Program-made: the position numbers and the translations under genes | Part shown: positions 29,238 through 40,959 of the stretch, piece by piece | Layout of the letters: every line of letters begins with the position of its first letter | How positions within the stretch are numbered: position 1 is the first letter of the stretch | Assembly: GCF_000742135.1 (NCBI RefSeq) | Contig: NZ_KN046818.1 | Span: forward strand, 2,090,600-2,154,599 | DNA from: Klebsiella pneumoniae | GTDB lineage: Bacteria > Pseudomonadota > Gammaproteobacteria > Enterobacterales > Enterobacteriaceae | Length of the DNA: 64,000 nt | Direction: 5' to 3' | Notes under the pieces: model-generated | What the model saw: only the letters and a program-made list of their open reading frames with translations | Database searches by the model: none | Told to the model about the DNA's origin: nothing

Positions 29238-30185
29238 TTAATCTTCCGGCCGCGATCCGTGTCGTGCGGTCTGCTGACCGAGGATATTTTTATTCAGCGC
29301 CATCACCCAGGCGATAAAGGCCCGCAGGGGGGCGGGAATATGTTTCCGGCTTGGGTAGTAGACGCAGAAATGGTCGGCAGGATAGCGGTAGTCGGGTAAC
29401 AAATGGACCAGGCTGCCCGCGCTCAGCTGCTGCGTCACCAGCGACTGATAGACAAAGGCGATGCCTAATCCGCTCTCCGCGGCCTGGATCATTGCGCTAT
29501 CGGCATCGACGACCAGATCGCCTTTAACCGCGACCTCGCTAAGCTCGCCGCTGGGGCCAATAAACTCCCAGCGGTACTTCTCACCATCAGGAAAACAGCG
29601 GTTAATGCAGCGGAAATTAACTAATGACTGCGGGGTGTCGGGCTCTCCGGCTTCGCGTATATAGTCCGGGCTGGCCACCGGGATCAGCGATAGATTCTCG
29701 CCAAAGGGGATGGCAATCATCTCTTTGGGCACATCCTGCGAATAGCGAATGCCGGCGTCAAAACCGGACTCGATAATATTGATTTTCCGATCGGTGGCAT
29801 ACAGTTCGAGCGTCACATTGGGACAGGCGTTTTTAAAGGCGATAAAATAGTCTTGAAAAAACAGGTCAATAACAATGCGCGGTAAATTAACTTTCACCAC
29901 GCCTTCCGGAGTCAGACGGTGATAATTCAGACTGTCCACCACCCGGCGATAATCATTGACCACCGGCGTTATATTATTAAGAAATTCCTCACCCACTGCG
30001 GTTAATGACAAACTGCGCGTTGAGCGATTTAGCAGGCGCACGCCTAACTTTTCTTCCAGATGATTAATAGCGACGGTAAGGGCCGGTGGGGAAAGGTTTA
30101 ACGCTTTAGCGGCCTGACGAAAACTGCCATGTTTCACTATGAGTATTAATATTTCTATTTGTTGCAGATCGGGCAAGGTTTTCAT
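29238..30185 (-). CDS. LysR-family transcriptional regulator
   Basis: A 315-residue LTTR. The N-terminal helix-turn-helix spans about residues 5-64, with GSFRQAAKALNLSPPALTVAINHLEEKLGVRLLNRSTR as the family pattern, followed by a periplasmic-binding-protein-like effector domain of the CrgA type. It is divergent from an aldo/keto reductase across 100 bases, the usual geometry for an LTTR and its target. The effector is unknown. Confidence 0.88.
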   Translation of the reverse strand: MKTLPDLQQIEILILIVKHGSFRQAAKALNLSPPALTVAINHLEEKLGVRLLNRSTRSLSLTAVGEEFLNNITPVVNDYRRVVDSLNYHRLTPEGVVKVNLPRIVIDLFFQDYFIAFKNACPNVTLELYATDRKINIIESGFDAGIRYSQDVPKEMIAIPFGENLSLIPVASPDYIREAGEPDTPQSLVNFRCINRCFPDGEKYRWEFIGPSGELSEVAVKGDLVVDADSAMIQAAESGLGIAFVYQSLVTQQLSAGSLVHLLPDYRYPADHFCVYYPSRKHIPAPLRAFIAWVMALNKNILGQQTARHGSRPED

Positions 30186-30285
30186 TGTTAATTTCCAGCT
30201 AACACCGCGTTCGGAATAGATTAATTGTTATCAATATGAAAGGGAAGTATATATTTAATGCCATTCAGCAATTAAGGAAAATAAG

Positions 30286-31284
<999 letters not shown>

Positions 31285-31390
31285 TCCCCTACCGGCAGCG
31301 GATGGTTATTACTTGCGTGACGTTGTCACCTTTGCCGAACAACTCCTCGTCAGATAGCGCACATCCTCGGCGGTTAACGGCGCGGCAAAG

Positions 31391-31418
31391 AAAAAAAGGG
31401 GCGGCGCAAGGCCACCCC
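31391..31418 (-). terminator. Rho-independent terminator of the glutamate dehydrogenase gene
   Basis: On the minus strand GGGGTGGC pairs with GCCGCCCC (one G-U pair) around loop CTTGC and is followed by seven T residues. It lies 22 bases after the stop codon. Confidence 0.85.
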
Positions 31419-31439
31419 TGATGCGGTTGCTGATGGGGA

Positions 31440-32714
31440 TCAGCCCGGGTAGATGCCGCGGTCTTTACGCGCCATCAGGATGCGCTCGCAGGCCACGATA
31501 TAGGCGGCGGTGCGCAGCGTACACTCTTTCTCGGCGGCTTTATCCCAGACGTGCACGATAGCGTCGGTCATAATGCGGTCCATCTTGGCGTTGATCTCCT
31601 CTTCACTCCAGAAGAAGCTGGCCATGTCCTGTACCCACTCAAAGTAGCTGACGGTCACCCCGCCGGCGTTGCAGATAACGTCCGGCACCACGATCACGCC
31701 GCGCTCGGCCAGCACGTCGTCCGCTTCCGGATAGGTTGGGCCGTTGGCCCCTTCCAGGACCAGTTTGCAGGTCAGCTTCTCAGCGCGCTCGCGGGTGATT
31801 TGCCCTTCCAGCGCCGCCGGGATCAGGATGTCCATCGGGGTGGTCCAGAAGGCGTCTTTATCGATCTCCTGGGCGCCCGGGAAACCGGCAATCTGCTTTT
31901 TCTCCGCCTGCCAGGCGGTGAGGGCGGCCATATCGATTCCGCCTTCGTTATACAGGGTCGCGGTATGATCCTGAATAACCACGATACGAGCGCCGACGCC
32001 AGCGAACAGGCGGGCCGCTTCGCTACCGACGTTACCAAAGCCCTGCAGCGCCACTTTGGCGCCTTCAATTTCGATACCGGCGCGACGGGCAACTTCCCGG
32101 CCGGTGACAAACACGCCGCGTCCGGTGGCTTTTTCACGACCGAGGGAGCCGCCGAGGTGGATCGGTTTGCCGGTGACCACGCCGGTGATGGTGGTGCCAT
32201 GGTTCATGGAGTAGGTGTCCATCATCCATGCCATCACTTTGCCATTGGTGCCGACGTCCGGCGCCGGAATATCTTTCTGCGGCCCGATAATAATGCCGAT
32301 TTCGCTGGTGTAGCGGCGGGTCAGACGCTCCAGTTCACCTTCCGACAAGGAGAAGGGGTCGACGCGGATGCCGCCTTTGGCCCCGCCGTAAGGAATATTG
32401 ACCGCGGCGCACTTAATGGTCATCCAGGCAGAAAGTGCCATGACTTCGTTAAGATCGACATCTGGATGGTAGCGAACACCACCTTTACCCGGTCCGCGCG
32501 ACAGATTGTGCTGAACGCGATAGCCCTCGAAGTGGCGGATGGTGCCGTCGTCCATTTGCACAGGAATGTCGACGATCAGCGCGCGCTTCGGATGGCGCAG
32601 GGTTTCCACCCAGTAGGCAAGATCGCCGAGATAAGGCGCGACGCGGTCGATCTGGCGCAGGTAGGTGGTCCATGGAGATGTACTACTTTCAGATGCGTAA
32701 GATAACTTTTCCAT
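31440..32714 (-). CDS. Glu/Leu/Phe/Val dehydrogenase, catabolic-type glutamate dehydrogenase
   Basis: A 424-residue enzyme that interconverts glutamate with 2-oxoglutarate and ammonia. [12 protein letters not shown] holds the catalytic Lys, and [16 protein letters not shown] the dinucleotide fold. It is shorter than E. coli NADP-dependent GdhA (447) and resembles the RocG/GudB branch, usually NAD-linked and catabolic; cofactor choice is inferred. It is divergent from astCADBE, whose end product is glutamate, so it probably supplies the next step. Start [10 protein letters not shown] is preceded by AGGACTC. Confidence 0.88.
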   Translation of the reverse strand: MEKLSYASESSTSPWTTYLRQIDRVAPYLGDLAYWVETLRHPKRALIVDIPVQMDDGTIRHFEGYRVQHNLSRGPGKGGVRYHPDVDLNEVMALSAWMTIKCAAVNIPYGGAKGGIRVDPFSLSEGELERLTRRYTSEIGIIIGPQKDIPAPDVGTNGKVMAWMMDTYSMNHGTTITGVVTGKPIHLGGSLGREKATGRGVFVTGREVARRAGIEIEGAKVALQGFGNVGSEAARLFAGVGARIVVIQDHTATLYNEGGIDMAALTAWQAEKKQIAGFPGAQEIDKDAFWTTPMDILIPAALEGQITRERAEKLTCKLVLEGANGPTYPEADDVLAERGVIVVPDVICNAGGVTVSYFEWVQDMASFFWSEEEINAKMDRIMTDAIVHVWDKAAEKECTLRTAAYIVACERILMARKDRGIYPG

Positions 32715-33242
32715 AAGAGTCCTGTTTCTCAGTGTTATTTATGTCGTGTAAAACCGTGGAATAGCTACAGCAGTAAACTCTGTGCAATGAATGGTATCAC
32801 CAATTTTATAAAGCGGTATTTGACGGCAATTCCGATTTTTATATTTTTGTTAGATTTTTTATTTTTTAAGTGAATAACTACGCACGTCAACCACCCGCAA
32901 ACTGTGCATTTTAATTCACTTTTTATTCACTTAAGTGCATAAGAAAATATTTTTTCTATGTTTTTCATTATCTTGATGATCTTCAAAAAGTGAATAAATT
33001 GCTTTTGCCCGTATTGATAATCTTGTTGTTCACAGGCCAGCATTAGCCCACACAACAACATGGCATTAACCATGAATTAACAATTACCCGTAAAAAGAAT
33101 AGGGCTTTATTTTTCTGTGGTGAGTATTTTTACCATCGCAGCGGGCGCGCTCGTGCCCAAAATAAGCCGAGGGGCAGGGTTGATGTCGATTGTCCAACGC
33201 GACGGGAGCGTTTTCCGTCGTCTTACGTTCCGGAGATAAATT
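32715..33242. promoter_or_regulatory. Divergent promoter region between glutamate dehydrogenase and astC
   Basis: A 528-base, very AT-rich spacer without a credible gene. It contains four copies of a GTGAATWA-type motif: AAGTGAATAA at 32868 and 32988, and the reverse forms at 32912-32921 (TAATTCACTT) and 32923-32932 (TTATTCACTT), next to CACTTAAGTG (32928-32937). In E. coli the astC upstream region is controlled by NtrC with sigma-54 and by ArgR. I did not find a clear -24/-12 sigma-54 promoter or a full ARG box, so the controlling protein is open. Confidence 0.55.
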
Positions 33243-34448
33243 ATGTCAGGCAGTATGACTCGCGAAGATTTTGACGCTTACCTGGTTCCCTGTTTTGCCC
33301 CCGCGCCGTTTATTCCGGTCAGAGCTGCGGGCTCCCGCGTCTGGGACCAGCAGGGGAAAGAGTATATCGATATGGCGGGCGGCATCGCAGTGAACGCCCT
33401 GGGCCATGCTCACCCGGCGCTGGCTCAGGCCCTGCAGGATCAACTGGCGAAACTGTGGCATATCGGCAATGGCTATACCAACGAGCCGGTGCTGCAGCTG
33501 GCGAAAACCCTCGTGCAGTCGACCTTTGCCGACAAGGTGTTTTTCTGCAACTCCGGCGCCGAAGCCAACGAGGCGGCCCTTAAGCTGGCGCGGAAATATG
33601 CCCACGATAAGTTTGGCGGTGAAAAAAGCGAACTCATCGCCTTCAACCACGCCTTCCACGGCCGCACGCTGTTCACCGTCTCCGTTGGCGGCCAGCCGAA
33701 ATATTCCAGCGATTATGCTCCGCTGCCGCAGGGCATTACCCATCTGCCCTATAACGATATCGAGGCGGTCACCGCGGCGATCTCCTCGCGCACCTGCGCG
33801 GTGATCGTCGAGCCGATTATCGGCGAAGGCGGGGTGATCCCGGCGGACCCGGCGTTCCTGCAGGCGCTGCGTACCCTCTGCGATCGCCATCATGCCACCC
33901 TGATATTCGATGAGGTGCAGACCGGCGCCGGGCGTACCGGCCATCTCTACGCCTACCAGCATTACAACGTCGTCCCGGACATTCTCACCAGCGCCAAAGG
34001 GCTGGGGGGCGGCTTCCCGATCGGCGCGATGCTGGCGAAAGAGGCCTGGGCGCAGGTCTTCCAGCCAGGCACTCATGGCACCACCTTCGGCGGCAACCCG
34101 CTGGCGGCAACCGTCGCTAACGCCGTGCTGGCCCATCTCGATGCGCCGCTGCTGGCGGGCGTTGGCGAGCGCCATGCGCTGATCGTTGACCAGTTGAATG
34201 CGATCTCTGCCCGTTACGATGCGTTCAGCGCCGTGCGCGGCACCGGTCTGCTGATCGGCGCTGAGCTGGCGGGGCCGCTGCGCGGCAAGGCCAAAACGTT
34301 GACCAACCTGGCGGCGGAAGAGGGGCTGATCGCCCTGATTGCCGGCCCGGACGTGCTGCGCTTCGCGCCGGCGCTCAATATCCCGCTGGCGGATATTGCG
34401 GAAGCCTTCGTGCGCCTTGATCGCGCCGTTGCCCGCTTAACCCGCTAA
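33243..34448 (+). CDS. astC: Succinylornithine transaminase (AST pathway)
   Basis: A 401-residue PLP enzyme that converts N2-succinylornithine to succinylglutamate semialdehyde, step 3 of arginine catabolism; it can also act on acetylornithine. The Schiff-base Lys is in [16 protein letters not shown], with [14 protein letters not shown] before it and [11 protein letters not shown] after. ATG 33243 follows CCGGAGATAAATT. It is first in astCADBE, as in E. coli. Confidence 0.95.
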   Translation: MSGSMTREDFDAYLVPCFAPAPFIPVRAAGSRVWDQQGKEYIDMAGGIAVNALGHAHPALAQALQDQLAKLWHIGNGYTNEPVLQLAKTLVQSTFADKVFFCNSGAEANEAALKLARKYAHDKFGGEKSELIAFNHAFHGRTLFTVSVGGQPKYSSDYAPLPQGITHLPYNDIEAVTAAISSRTCAVIVEPIIGEGGVIPADPAFLQALRTLCDRHHATLIFDEVQTGAGRTGHLYAYQHYNVVPDILTSAKGLGGGFPIGAMLAKEAWAQVFQPGTHGTTFGGNPLAATVANAVLAHLDAPLLAGVGERHALIVDQLNAISARYDAFSAVRGTGLLIGAELAGPLRGKAKTLTNLAAEEGLIALIAGPDVLRFAPALNIPLADIAEAFVRLDRAVARLTR

Positions 34449-34463
34449 CCGGGAGGACGGCCT

Positions 34464-35489
34464 GTGATGCTATTTCGTCCCGTACGGGAAAACGATCTCG
34501 ACGACATCGTCCGCCTCGCCGCGCGGGCGGGGGTCGGCATGACCTCTTTACCGCATGACGTCGGGCGCCTGGCGGCCCGGATCCGGCGCAGTATCGAGAC
34601 CTTCGCCGGCGAACTGCCGCGCAGCCAGCAGGGTTTCCTGTTTGTGCTGGAGGACACCGCGCTGGCGCGGGTGGTGGGGGTGAGCGCCATTGAGGTCGCA
34701 GTGGGCCTGGACGAGCCGTTTTACAATTTTCGCATTCAGAAAACGGTGCGCGCCTCGAAAGCGCTGGGAGTCTATAAGCCCCAGGAGCTGCTTAATCTCA
34801 GCTATGACCACACCGGGCACAGCGAACTGTGTACGCTGTTTCTCGACCCGGCGTATCAGCGCAACCGCAATGGTCTGCTGCTCTCCAAGGCGCGCTTTTT
34901 ATTTATCGCCGCCTTTCGCGAGTGGTTCTCCCCGCACCTGTTTGCCGAACTGCGCGGCTGCAGCGATGAGCAGGGACAGTCGCCGTTCTGGGATGCGCTG
35001 GGCCATCATTTCTTCGACATCCCGTTCGCCGATGCCGACCGGCTGACCGGCACCGGCATGAAAACCTTTATTGCCGAACTGATGCCGGCGTACCCGATCT
35101 ATATCTCACTGCTGCCGGAAGCGGCCCGCGGGGTCATCGGTCAGGTGCATCCCAATACCGCCCCGGCGCGGGCGATCCTCGAGAAAGAGGGTTTCAGCTG
35201 GCGCGGCTCGGTGGATATTTTCGATGCCGGTCCGGTGCTGGAGGCGGACACCGATCAGATCCGCGCCGTGCGCGACAGCCAGCGCCTGCCTGTCCGGCAG
35301 CTGATGGGCGACCTGCCGGCGCCGACCCTCGTCGCCAACGGTCAATTCGACAACTTTCGGGCGCTGCTGGTGGCCCACGAAGAGCAGGTCTCGCTTGACA
35401 GCGCCGCGCTGGACGCGCTGCAGGTCAGTGAAACCGACCGCGTTTATACGGTAACCCTGAATCCAGAGGACAACAGATCATGGCGGTAA
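34464..35489 (+). CDS. astA: Arginine N-succinyltransferase
   Basis: A 341-residue GNAT-like enzyme that transfers succinyl from succinyl-CoA to arginine, step 1 of the AST pathway. Family features include [30 protein letters not shown] and [19 protein letters not shown] use GTG 34464 followed by ATG ([11 protein letters not shown]), like E. coli MMVIRPV. It overlaps astD by ten bases. Confidence 0.95.
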   Translation: MMLFRPVRENDLDDIVRLAARAGVGMTSLPHDVGRLAARIRRSIETFAGELPRSQQGFLFVLEDTALARVVGVSAIEVAVGLDEPFYNFRIQKTVRASKALGVYKPQELLNLSYDHTGHSELCTLFLDPAYQRNRNGLLLSKARFLFIAAFREWFSPHLFAELRGCSDEQGQSPFWDALGHHFFDIPFADADRLTGTGMKTFIAELMPAYPIYISLLPEAARGVIGQVHPNTAPARAILEKEGFSWRGSVDIFDAGPVLEADTDQIRAVRDSQRLPVRQLMGDLPAPTLVANGQFDNFRALLVAHEEQVSLDSAALDALQVSETDRVYTVTLNPEDNRSWR

Positions 35490-36946
35490 AAGCACAGTTT
35501 ATAGCCGGGCAGTGGCTGCCAGGCAGCGGCGCAACGATGAGCAAACTGGCCCCGGAGGATCAGTCGCTGCTGTGGCAGGCGGCCAGCGCGGGGGCTGACG
35601 ACGTCCAGGCGGCCTGCGCCGCGGCGCGCGCGGCGTTTTATCCCTGGTCGCACCGGCCGCTGGCCGAGCGTATTGATGTCGTACAGCGTTTTGCCGCGCT
35701 GCTGGAGACGCATAAAGAGGCGCTGGCGACCCTGATTTCCCGCGAGACCAGCAAGCCGCTGTGGGAGACCCGCGCCGAAGTGCAGGCGATGATCGGCAAG
35801 GCCGCGATCTCCATCGAAGCCTATCACCAGCGGACGGGCTTTCATGAGTCGACGCTGCCGGACGGTAAAGCGCTGCTGCGCCACAAACCGCACGGCGTGA
35901 TGGCGGTCTTTGGCCCCTACAACTTCCCGGGCCACCTGCCCAACGGACATATCATTCCGGCGCTGATCGCCGGGAACACCATTGTGTTTAAACCCAGCGA
36001 GCTGACGCCGGCTACCGCTGAAATGACCGTCCAGCTGTGGCAGCAGGCGGGCATCCCCGACGGGGCGATCAACCTGCTGCAGGGCGGAAAAGCCACCGGC
36101 CAGGCGCTGCTGGAAAATCGTGATATCGACGGCGTGCTGTTCACCGGCAGCGCGGCGGCCGGTTTCCACTTCCATCGCTACTTCGGCGGCCAGCCGGAGA
36201 AGATGCTGGCCCTCGAGATGGGCGGCAACAACGCACTGATCGTCGCCGACGCGGCCGATATCGATGCGGCGCTGCATGTGATTATCCAGTCGGCGTTTAT
36301 CTCTGCCGGGCAGCGCTGCACCTGCGCGCGCCGGCTGCTCGTGCCGCGCGGCGAGCAGGGGGATGCGCTGCTGCAGCGGCTGGTAGAGGCCAGCGCGCAG
36401 ATCCGCGCCGGCAAGTGGGATGATCAGCCGGCGCCGTTTATGGGCGGGGTGATCTCTCTCGACGCTGCGCAGAACATGCTGGCGGCGCAGCAAAAACTGG
36501 AGGGGCTCGGCGGCAAGGTGCTGCTGCGCATGCGCCAGCCTGACCCGCGCTCCACGGTGCTGACCCCGGGGATCGTCGACGTCACCGGTATTGAGGTGCC
36601 GGATGAAGAGTACTTTGGCCCGCTGCTGACGATTATCCGTTACGACGGCTTCCCGGAGGCGATTCGCCTCGCCAATCAGACCCGCTATGGCCTGGCCGTC
36701 GGGCTGATCTCCAGCGATGCGGCGCAGTTTGATCAGCTGGCGGACGAGGCGCGAGCCGGGATCGTCAACTGGAACAAGCCGCTGACCGGCGCATCGAGTA
36801 AAGCGCCGTTTGGCGGGGTGGGCGCCTCCGGCAACCATCGCGCGGCAGCGTGGTACGCCGCCGACTACTGTGCCTGGCCGATGGCCTCTCTGGTCAGCGA
36901 TACGCTGACGCTTCCGGCGACGGTATCGCCGGGCCTGCCATTCTGA
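35480..36946 (+). CDS. astD: N-succinylglutamate 5-semialdehyde dehydrogenase
   Basis: A 488-residue NAD-dependent aldehyde dehydrogenase, step 4 of the AST pathway. NAD site: [17 protein letters not shown]; Glu in [10 protein letters not shown]; catalytic Cys in [15 protein letters not shown]. All are intact. Length is close to E. coli AstD (492). It overlaps astA by ten bases and precedes astB by 21. Confidence 0.95.
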   Translation: MAVKAQFIAGQWLPGSGATMSKLAPEDQSLLWQAASAGADDVQAACAAARAAFYPWSHRPLAERIDVVQRFAALLETHKEALATLISRETSKPLWETRAEVQAMIGKAAISIEAYHQRTGFHESTLPDGKALLRHKPHGVMAVFGPYNFPGHLPNGHIIPALIAGNTIVFKPSELTPATAEMTVQLWQQAGIPDGAINLLQGGKATGQALLENRDIDGVLFTGSAAAGFHFHRYFGGQPEKMLALEMGGNNALIVADAADIDAALHVIIQSAFISAGQRCTCARRLLVPRGEQGDALLQRLVEASAQIRAGKWDDQPAPFMGGVISLDAAQNMLAAQQKLEGLGGKVLLRMRQPDPRSTVLTPGIVDVTGIEVPDEEYFGPLLTIIRYDGFPEAIRLANQTRYGLAVGLISSDAAQFDQLADEARAGIVNWNKPLTGASSKAPFGGVGASGNHRAAAWYAADYCAWPMASLVSDTLTLPATVSPGLPF

Positions 36947-36967
36947 TAACGGATCCTGTGAGGACAT

Positions 36968-38308
36968 ATGTCTGGTTTTGAAGCAAACTTTGATGGCCTG
37001 GTCGGCCCGACGCACCACTACGCCGGACTCTCCGTCGGCAATGAAGCCTCGCAAAATAACCGCGATGGTCTCTCTAACCCTAAAAAGGCGGCGCTGCAGG
37101 GGCTGTATAAAATGAAAGCCCTGGCCGATCGCGGCTTCGTGCAGGGCATTCTGCCGCCGCAGCCGCGGCCGAATCTGCGTCTGCTGCGCGAAGTGGGTTT
37201 CCAGGGCAGCGATGAGCAGGTTATCCGGCAGGCGGCCCACGCGGCGCCGCAGCTGCTCTCCGCCTTCAGCTCCGCCTCGTCGATGTGGACCGCCAACGCG
37301 GCGACTGTCTCACCGTCGGCGGACAGCGCCGATGGCAAAGTCCATTTCACCGTCGCCAACCTGAACAATAAGCTGCACCGTATGCAGGAGGCACCCACCA
37401 CCTCGGCGATCCTTGGCGCCACGTTCGCCGATCCGCGCTACTTTGCCCACCATGCGGCGCTGCCGCAGCATGGCGACCTCGGCGATGAAGGGGCGGCCAA
37501 CCACAACCGCTTCTGCCGGGAATATGACCGGCAGGGAGTGCAGTTTTTCGTCTATGGTCGACGCGCCAGCGGCGGTATCGCCCCGGTGAAGTATCCGGCG
37601 CGGCAGACCCTCGAGGCCAGCGAAGCGGTGGCCCGCCTGCATCAGCTGGATCCGCGCTACACGGTGTTTGCCCAGCAGGCGCCGCAGGCTATCGATCGCG
37701 GCGTGTTTCATAACGACGTCATCGCGGTCAGCAATCGCCATGTGCTGTTCCACCATCAGCAGGCGTTTGTCGATCAGGCTACAGTGCTGGCCACGCTGCG
37801 GGCTAAAAGCGACAGTCTGGATATCCCGTTCACCAGCGTGGAAGTGCCGGACGAGCGGGTTTCGCTCGACGACGCCGTGGCCTCTTACCTGTTCAACAGC
37901 CAGCTGCTGAGCAAACCAGACGGCAAGATGCTGATCGTGGTGCCGGAGGAGTGCCGCCAGCGGGAAAACGTCTGGCGCTATCTCAGCGATCTCGCCGCCG
38001 ATAGCGCATCGCCGATCGATGAAGTGGCGGTCTTTGACCTGCGGGAAAGCATGCGCAACGGCGGCGGCCCGGCCTGTCTGCGGCTGCGGGTGGTGCTCAA
38101 CGAGGCGGAGCGCCAGGCGGTCAACGCCCATAGCCTGATGAACGACGAACGTTATCAGCAGCTGACGGCATGGGTGGAAAAACACTATCGCGACCGGCTG
38201 CATGCCCGCGATCTGGCGGACCCGCAGCTGCTGCGCGAGGTTTATCAGGCGCTGGATGAGCTGACGCAGATCCTGCGCCTGGGCGCGGTCTATGATTTTC
38301 AGCGTTAA
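36968..38308 (+). CDS. astB: N-succinylarginine dihydrolase
   Basis: A 446-residue amidinotransferase-fold enzyme that turns succinylarginine into succinylornithine with release of two NH3 and CO2, step 2 of the pathway. The start [21 protein letters not shown] and the C-terminal [21 protein letters not shown] with the catalytic Cys are characteristic. ATG 36968 has GAGGACAT before it. Length agrees with E. coli AstB (447). Confidence 0.95.
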   Translation: MSGFEANFDGLVGPTHHYAGLSVGNEASQNNRDGLSNPKKAALQGLYKMKALADRGFVQGILPPQPRPNLRLLREVGFQGSDEQVIRQAAHAAPQLLSAFSSASSMWTANAATVSPSADSADGKVHFTVANLNNKLHRMQEAPTTSAILGATFADPRYFAHHAALPQHGDLGDEGAANHNRFCREYDRQGVQFFVYGRRASGGIAPVKYPARQTLEASEAVARLHQLDPRYTVFAQQAPQAIDRGVFHNDVIAVSNRHVLFHHQQAFVDQATVLATLRAKSDSLDIPFTSVEVPDERVSLDDAVASYLFNSQLLSKPDGKMLIVVPEECRQRENVWRYLSDLAADSASPIDEVAVFDLRESMRNGGGPACLRLRVVLNEAERQAVNAHSLMNDERYQQLTAWVEKHYRDRLHARDLADPQLLREVYQALDELTQILRLGAVYDFQR

Positions 38309-38318
38309 GGAGCGGCAG

Positions 38319-39314
38319 ATGGAGCACCTGGTTAACGATTTACTGCACTGCCGCCTGCAGGCGTGGACCTTTCCGGCGGGCATCGAGGCCCGCTGGCTGG
38401 GCGAGGGCATTTTACAGCTGCTGCCGACGGCGCCGTGGCGCCAGGCGACGATCCTCTCCGCCGGCGTGCATGGCAATGAGACCGCGCCGATTGAACTGCT
38501 GCTGCAGCTAACCCACGATCTGAGCCAGGGGCGGCAGCCGCTCACGCAGGCGCTGCTGATCGTCTTTGGTAATCTGCCGGCGATCCGCGCCGCGCGCCGC
38601 TATCTGCATAACGACCTGAATCGCCTGTTCGGCGGCCGCCATCTGGCGGTCACCCCGGGAAATGAGTCGCGGCGGGCTTTTGCGCTGGAGCAGGCGGTGC
38701 AGGCTTTTTATCGCGCCGCCGATGCGGCGGGGCCGGTCAACCGTGGTCATCTCGATATGCACACCGCCATTCGCGGATCGTTGTATCGCCAGTTTGCGCT
38801 GCTCCCGGCCCACGCCGGGGATTTTTCGCCCGATTTCTATCAGCTGCTGCAGGCCAGCGGGATGGACGCCGTCGTGCGCCATACCGAAGCGGGCGGCACC
38901 TTCACCCATTTCACCTGCGAAAAGTTCGCCGCGCAAAGCGCCACCCTGGAGCTGGGGAAAGCGATGCCGTTCGGCGCCAACGATCTCAGCCTGTTCGCCG
39001 CCGCCGACGCGGCGATCCGGGCCTGGATCGCTGATGCGCCGCTGCCGCCGCGCGACAAAGCGCCGGTGGACTACTTCCTGGTCGAGGAGAGCATCATCAA
39101 GCGCGAGGGGGAATTTACGCTTAATCTCGCGGCAGACGTTGAAAACTTCACCGCGCTCCCGGCAGGGTATGAGATCGCCCGCCAGGCAGAGAAACGTTGG
39201 GTGGTGCAGGCCCGGGCCCCCTATATCCTCTTTCCCAACGCCGGGGTCGCCACCGGCCAGCGCGCCGGGCTGTTGCTCCGCGCCGCTGACCTTCGTCTCC
39301 CGCAACCAGCCTGA
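38319..39314 (+). CDS. astE: Succinylglutamate desuccinylase
   Basis: A 331-residue zinc hydrolase that releases glutamate and succinate, the last AST step. The zinc site is visible in SAGVHGNETAPIELL (His, Glu) and GHLDMHTAIRGS (His), and the catalytic Glu in SATLELGKAMPFG. I use ATG 38319 with AAGGAG six bases before it, rather than 38292 inside astB. The sequence diverges more from E. coli than the other Ast proteins. Confidence 0.93.
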   Translation: MEHLVNDLLHCRLQAWTFPAGIEARWLGEGILQLLPTAPWRQATILSAGVHGNETAPIELLLQLTHDLSQGRQPLTQALLIVFGNLPAIRAARRYLHNDLNRLFGGRHLAVTPGNESRRAFALEQAVQAFYRAADAAGPVNRGHLDMHTAIRGSLYRQFALLPAHAGDFSPDFYQLLQASGMDAVVRHTEAGGTFTHFTCEKFAAQSATLELGKAMPFGANDLSLFAAADAAIRAWIADAPLPPRDKAPVDYFLVEESIIKREGEFTLNLAADVENFTALPAGYEIARQAEKRWVVQARAPYILFPNAGVATGQRAGLLLRAADLRLPQPA

Positions 39315-39323
39315 GGAAACACC

Positions 39324-40754
39324 ATGACTGAACATCAACATCAGGCGTCACCTGCCGCCGGAGGTGAAGGCGCGTCACAGCTTAAGCGCGGGCTCAGCGC
39401 CCGCCATATCCAGGTGATTGCCCTCGGCGGCGCCATCGGCACCGGGCTGTTTATGGGGGCGGGGCGCAACATCGCCGTCGCCGGCACCTCGATCCTGGTT
39501 ATCTATGTGCTGGTCGGGTTCTTTACCTATATGGTGATGCGGGCGATGGGCGAGCTGCTGCTCACCCGCCATGACTACCGCTCGTTTGCCGACTTTGTCG
39601 GCGAGTATCTCGGGCCGCAGGCCAGCTTTTACCTCGGCTGGACCTACTGGCTAAGCTGGGTGGTGACCTGTATCGCCGACGTAGTGGTCTGCGGGAGCTA
39701 TATGCAGTACTGGTTCCCGGAACTGTCGGCGTGGATGCCGGCCCTCAGCATGCTGGCGATTCTGTTCCTGCTTAATCTGCTGTCGGTGAAAATGTTTGGC
39801 GAGGCGGAGTTCTGGTTCGCCCTGATCAAGGTGATCACCATTATCGCCCTGATCGGCACCGGCGGCTGGATGATTGCCACCGGCTGGACCTCCCCGGACG
39901 GCGTGACGGCCTCCCTCAGCCATCTCACCGACCCGACGGCCTTTATGCCCCACGGCATCACCGGCTTTTTCGCCGGCTTCCAGATAGCGATCTTCTCCTT
40001 TACCGGCATTGAGCTGCTGGGCACCATGACGGCGGAGACCCGCGATCCGCAGCGCATTTTGCCCAAGGCGATCAATGCTCTGCCGCTGCGGATTATCATC
40101 TTCTATCTGCTGTCGATGGTGGTGATCATCGCTGTCGCCTCGTGGCCGGGGGTGTCGGCGGAGACCAGCCCCTTCGTGACGCTGTTCGCCAAGGCCGGGC
40201 TGCCTGCCGCCGCGGCGGTGATTAACTTTGTGGCGCTGACCTCGGCGATGTCCTCGGCCAACAGCGGGGTCTTCTCCAGCACCCGCATGCTGTACGGCCT
40301 GTCGGTGGAGAAGCATGCGCACTGGCAGTTTCGTATCCTGTCGCGCAGTACCCGCATTCCGGTGCGCAGCCTGCTGTTCTCCTGCTTCTGCATGCTGATC
40401 GGCACGCTGTTGCTGTTTCTGGTGCCGAACGTGATGACCCTGTTCACCATCGTCTCGACCCTGGCGGCGATTATGGTGGTGTTCAGCTGGGGGATGATCC
40501 TCGTGGCCTATCTGGTTTACCGCCGTCAGCGTCCGGACCTGCACGCCGGGTCGATCTTTAAGATGCCCGCCGGGGTGGTGATGAGCTGGGTGAGCCTGCT
40601 GTTCTTCGCGTTCGCTATCTTCATCATGATCTTTGACCCGGACACGCTGCTGGCGCTGTTGGCTTCTCCGCTGTGGTTTATCGCGCTGTGGGGCTTCTGG
40701 AAGCTGAAGCAGCGGCGCGAGGGGCAGCTTCAGCTGGACAACCAGAGCGCCTGA
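39324..40754 (+). CDS. APC-family amino acid permease, CycA-like
   Basis: A 476-residue permease with 12 predicted helices. GGAIGTGLFMGAGRNIAVAG in TM1, LGWTYWLSWVVT, and FTGIELLGTMTAETRDP mark the amino acid transporter (AAT) branch near CycA, ProY and AnsP. Its start is 9 bases after astE, so it is probably co-transcribed, which suggests uptake of an amino acid fed to the AST route. The substrate cannot be set from sequence; cycA proper is likely elsewhere. Confidence 0.85.
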   Translation: MTEHQHQASPAAGGEGASQLKRGLSARHIQVIALGGAIGTGLFMGAGRNIAVAGTSILVIYVLVGFFTYMVMRAMGELLLTRHDYRSFADFVGEYLGPQASFYLGWTYWLSWVVTCIADVVVCGSYMQYWFPELSAWMPALSMLAILFLLNLLSVKMFGEAEFWFALIKVITIIALIGTGGWMIATGWTSPDGVTASLSHLTDPTAFMPHGITGFFAGFQIAIFSFTGIELLGTMTAETRDPQRILPKAINALPLRIIIFYLLSMVVIIAVASWPGVSAETSPFVTLFAKAGLPAAAAVINFVALTSAMSSANSGVFSSTRMLYGLSVEKHAHWQFRILSRSTRIPVRSLLFSCFCMLIGTLLLFLVPNVMTLFTIVSTLAAIMVVFSWGMILVAYLVYRRQRPDLHAGSIFKMPAGVVMSWVSLLFFAFAIFIMIFDPDTLLALLASPLWFIALWGFWKLKQRREGQLQLDNQSA

Positions 40755-40759
40755 CACCC

Positions 40760-40778
40760 GCCGGCCCTGGCGGCCGGC
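40760..40778 (+). terminator. Hairpin after the permease gene
   Basis: GCCGGCC pairs with GGCCGGC around loop CTGGC, five bases after the stop. There is no T tract, so termination would need help; REP elements follow at once. Confidence 0.5.
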
Positions 40779-40810
40779 TAAGCAGGGGGGGAAAACTTGA
40801 CGCCTGTTTC

Positions 40811-40842
40811 GGCCCGGTGGCGGCTGGCGCCTTACCGGGCCC
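40811..40842. repeat. REP element
   Basis: GGCCCGG and CCGGGCC arms around GGCGGCTGGCGCCTTA, followed 50 bases later by a unit in the opposite direction, which makes a BIME-like pair. Confidence 0.75.
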
Positions 40843-40892
40843 ATGCTTACCGGACTTGGGATAAGCGGTATCCCCCGCAGCGCGATCCCCCC

Positions 40893-40922
40893 AGGCCCGC
40901 GCACGCGCAGCGCCGCCGGGCG
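40893..40922. repeat. REP element, opposite orientation
   Basis: GGCCCGCGCACGCGCAGCGC continuing into CGCCGGGC matches the unit at 60375-60404 almost exactly. With 40811-40842 it lies between the permease and the broken transporter. Confidence 0.7.
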
Positions 40923-40959
40923 GGATAGTCGACTCCGTAGTAGCCCTGGCGGGCTGCGG

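Noticed and set aside
31551-32705. A 384-codon plus-strand frame inside the glutamate dehydrogenase gene.
   Set aside because: It is the antisense shadow of a conserved enzyme and shows no domain.
33001-33242. A sigma-54 promoter in front of astC.
   Set aside because: TGGCAT at about 33061 has no GC partner at the proper distance, so I could not support it.
35444-37240. A 598-codon minus-strand frame across astD and astB.
   Set aside because: It runs opposite two well-supported ast genes and is rich in Arg, Gln and His, typical of a shadow.
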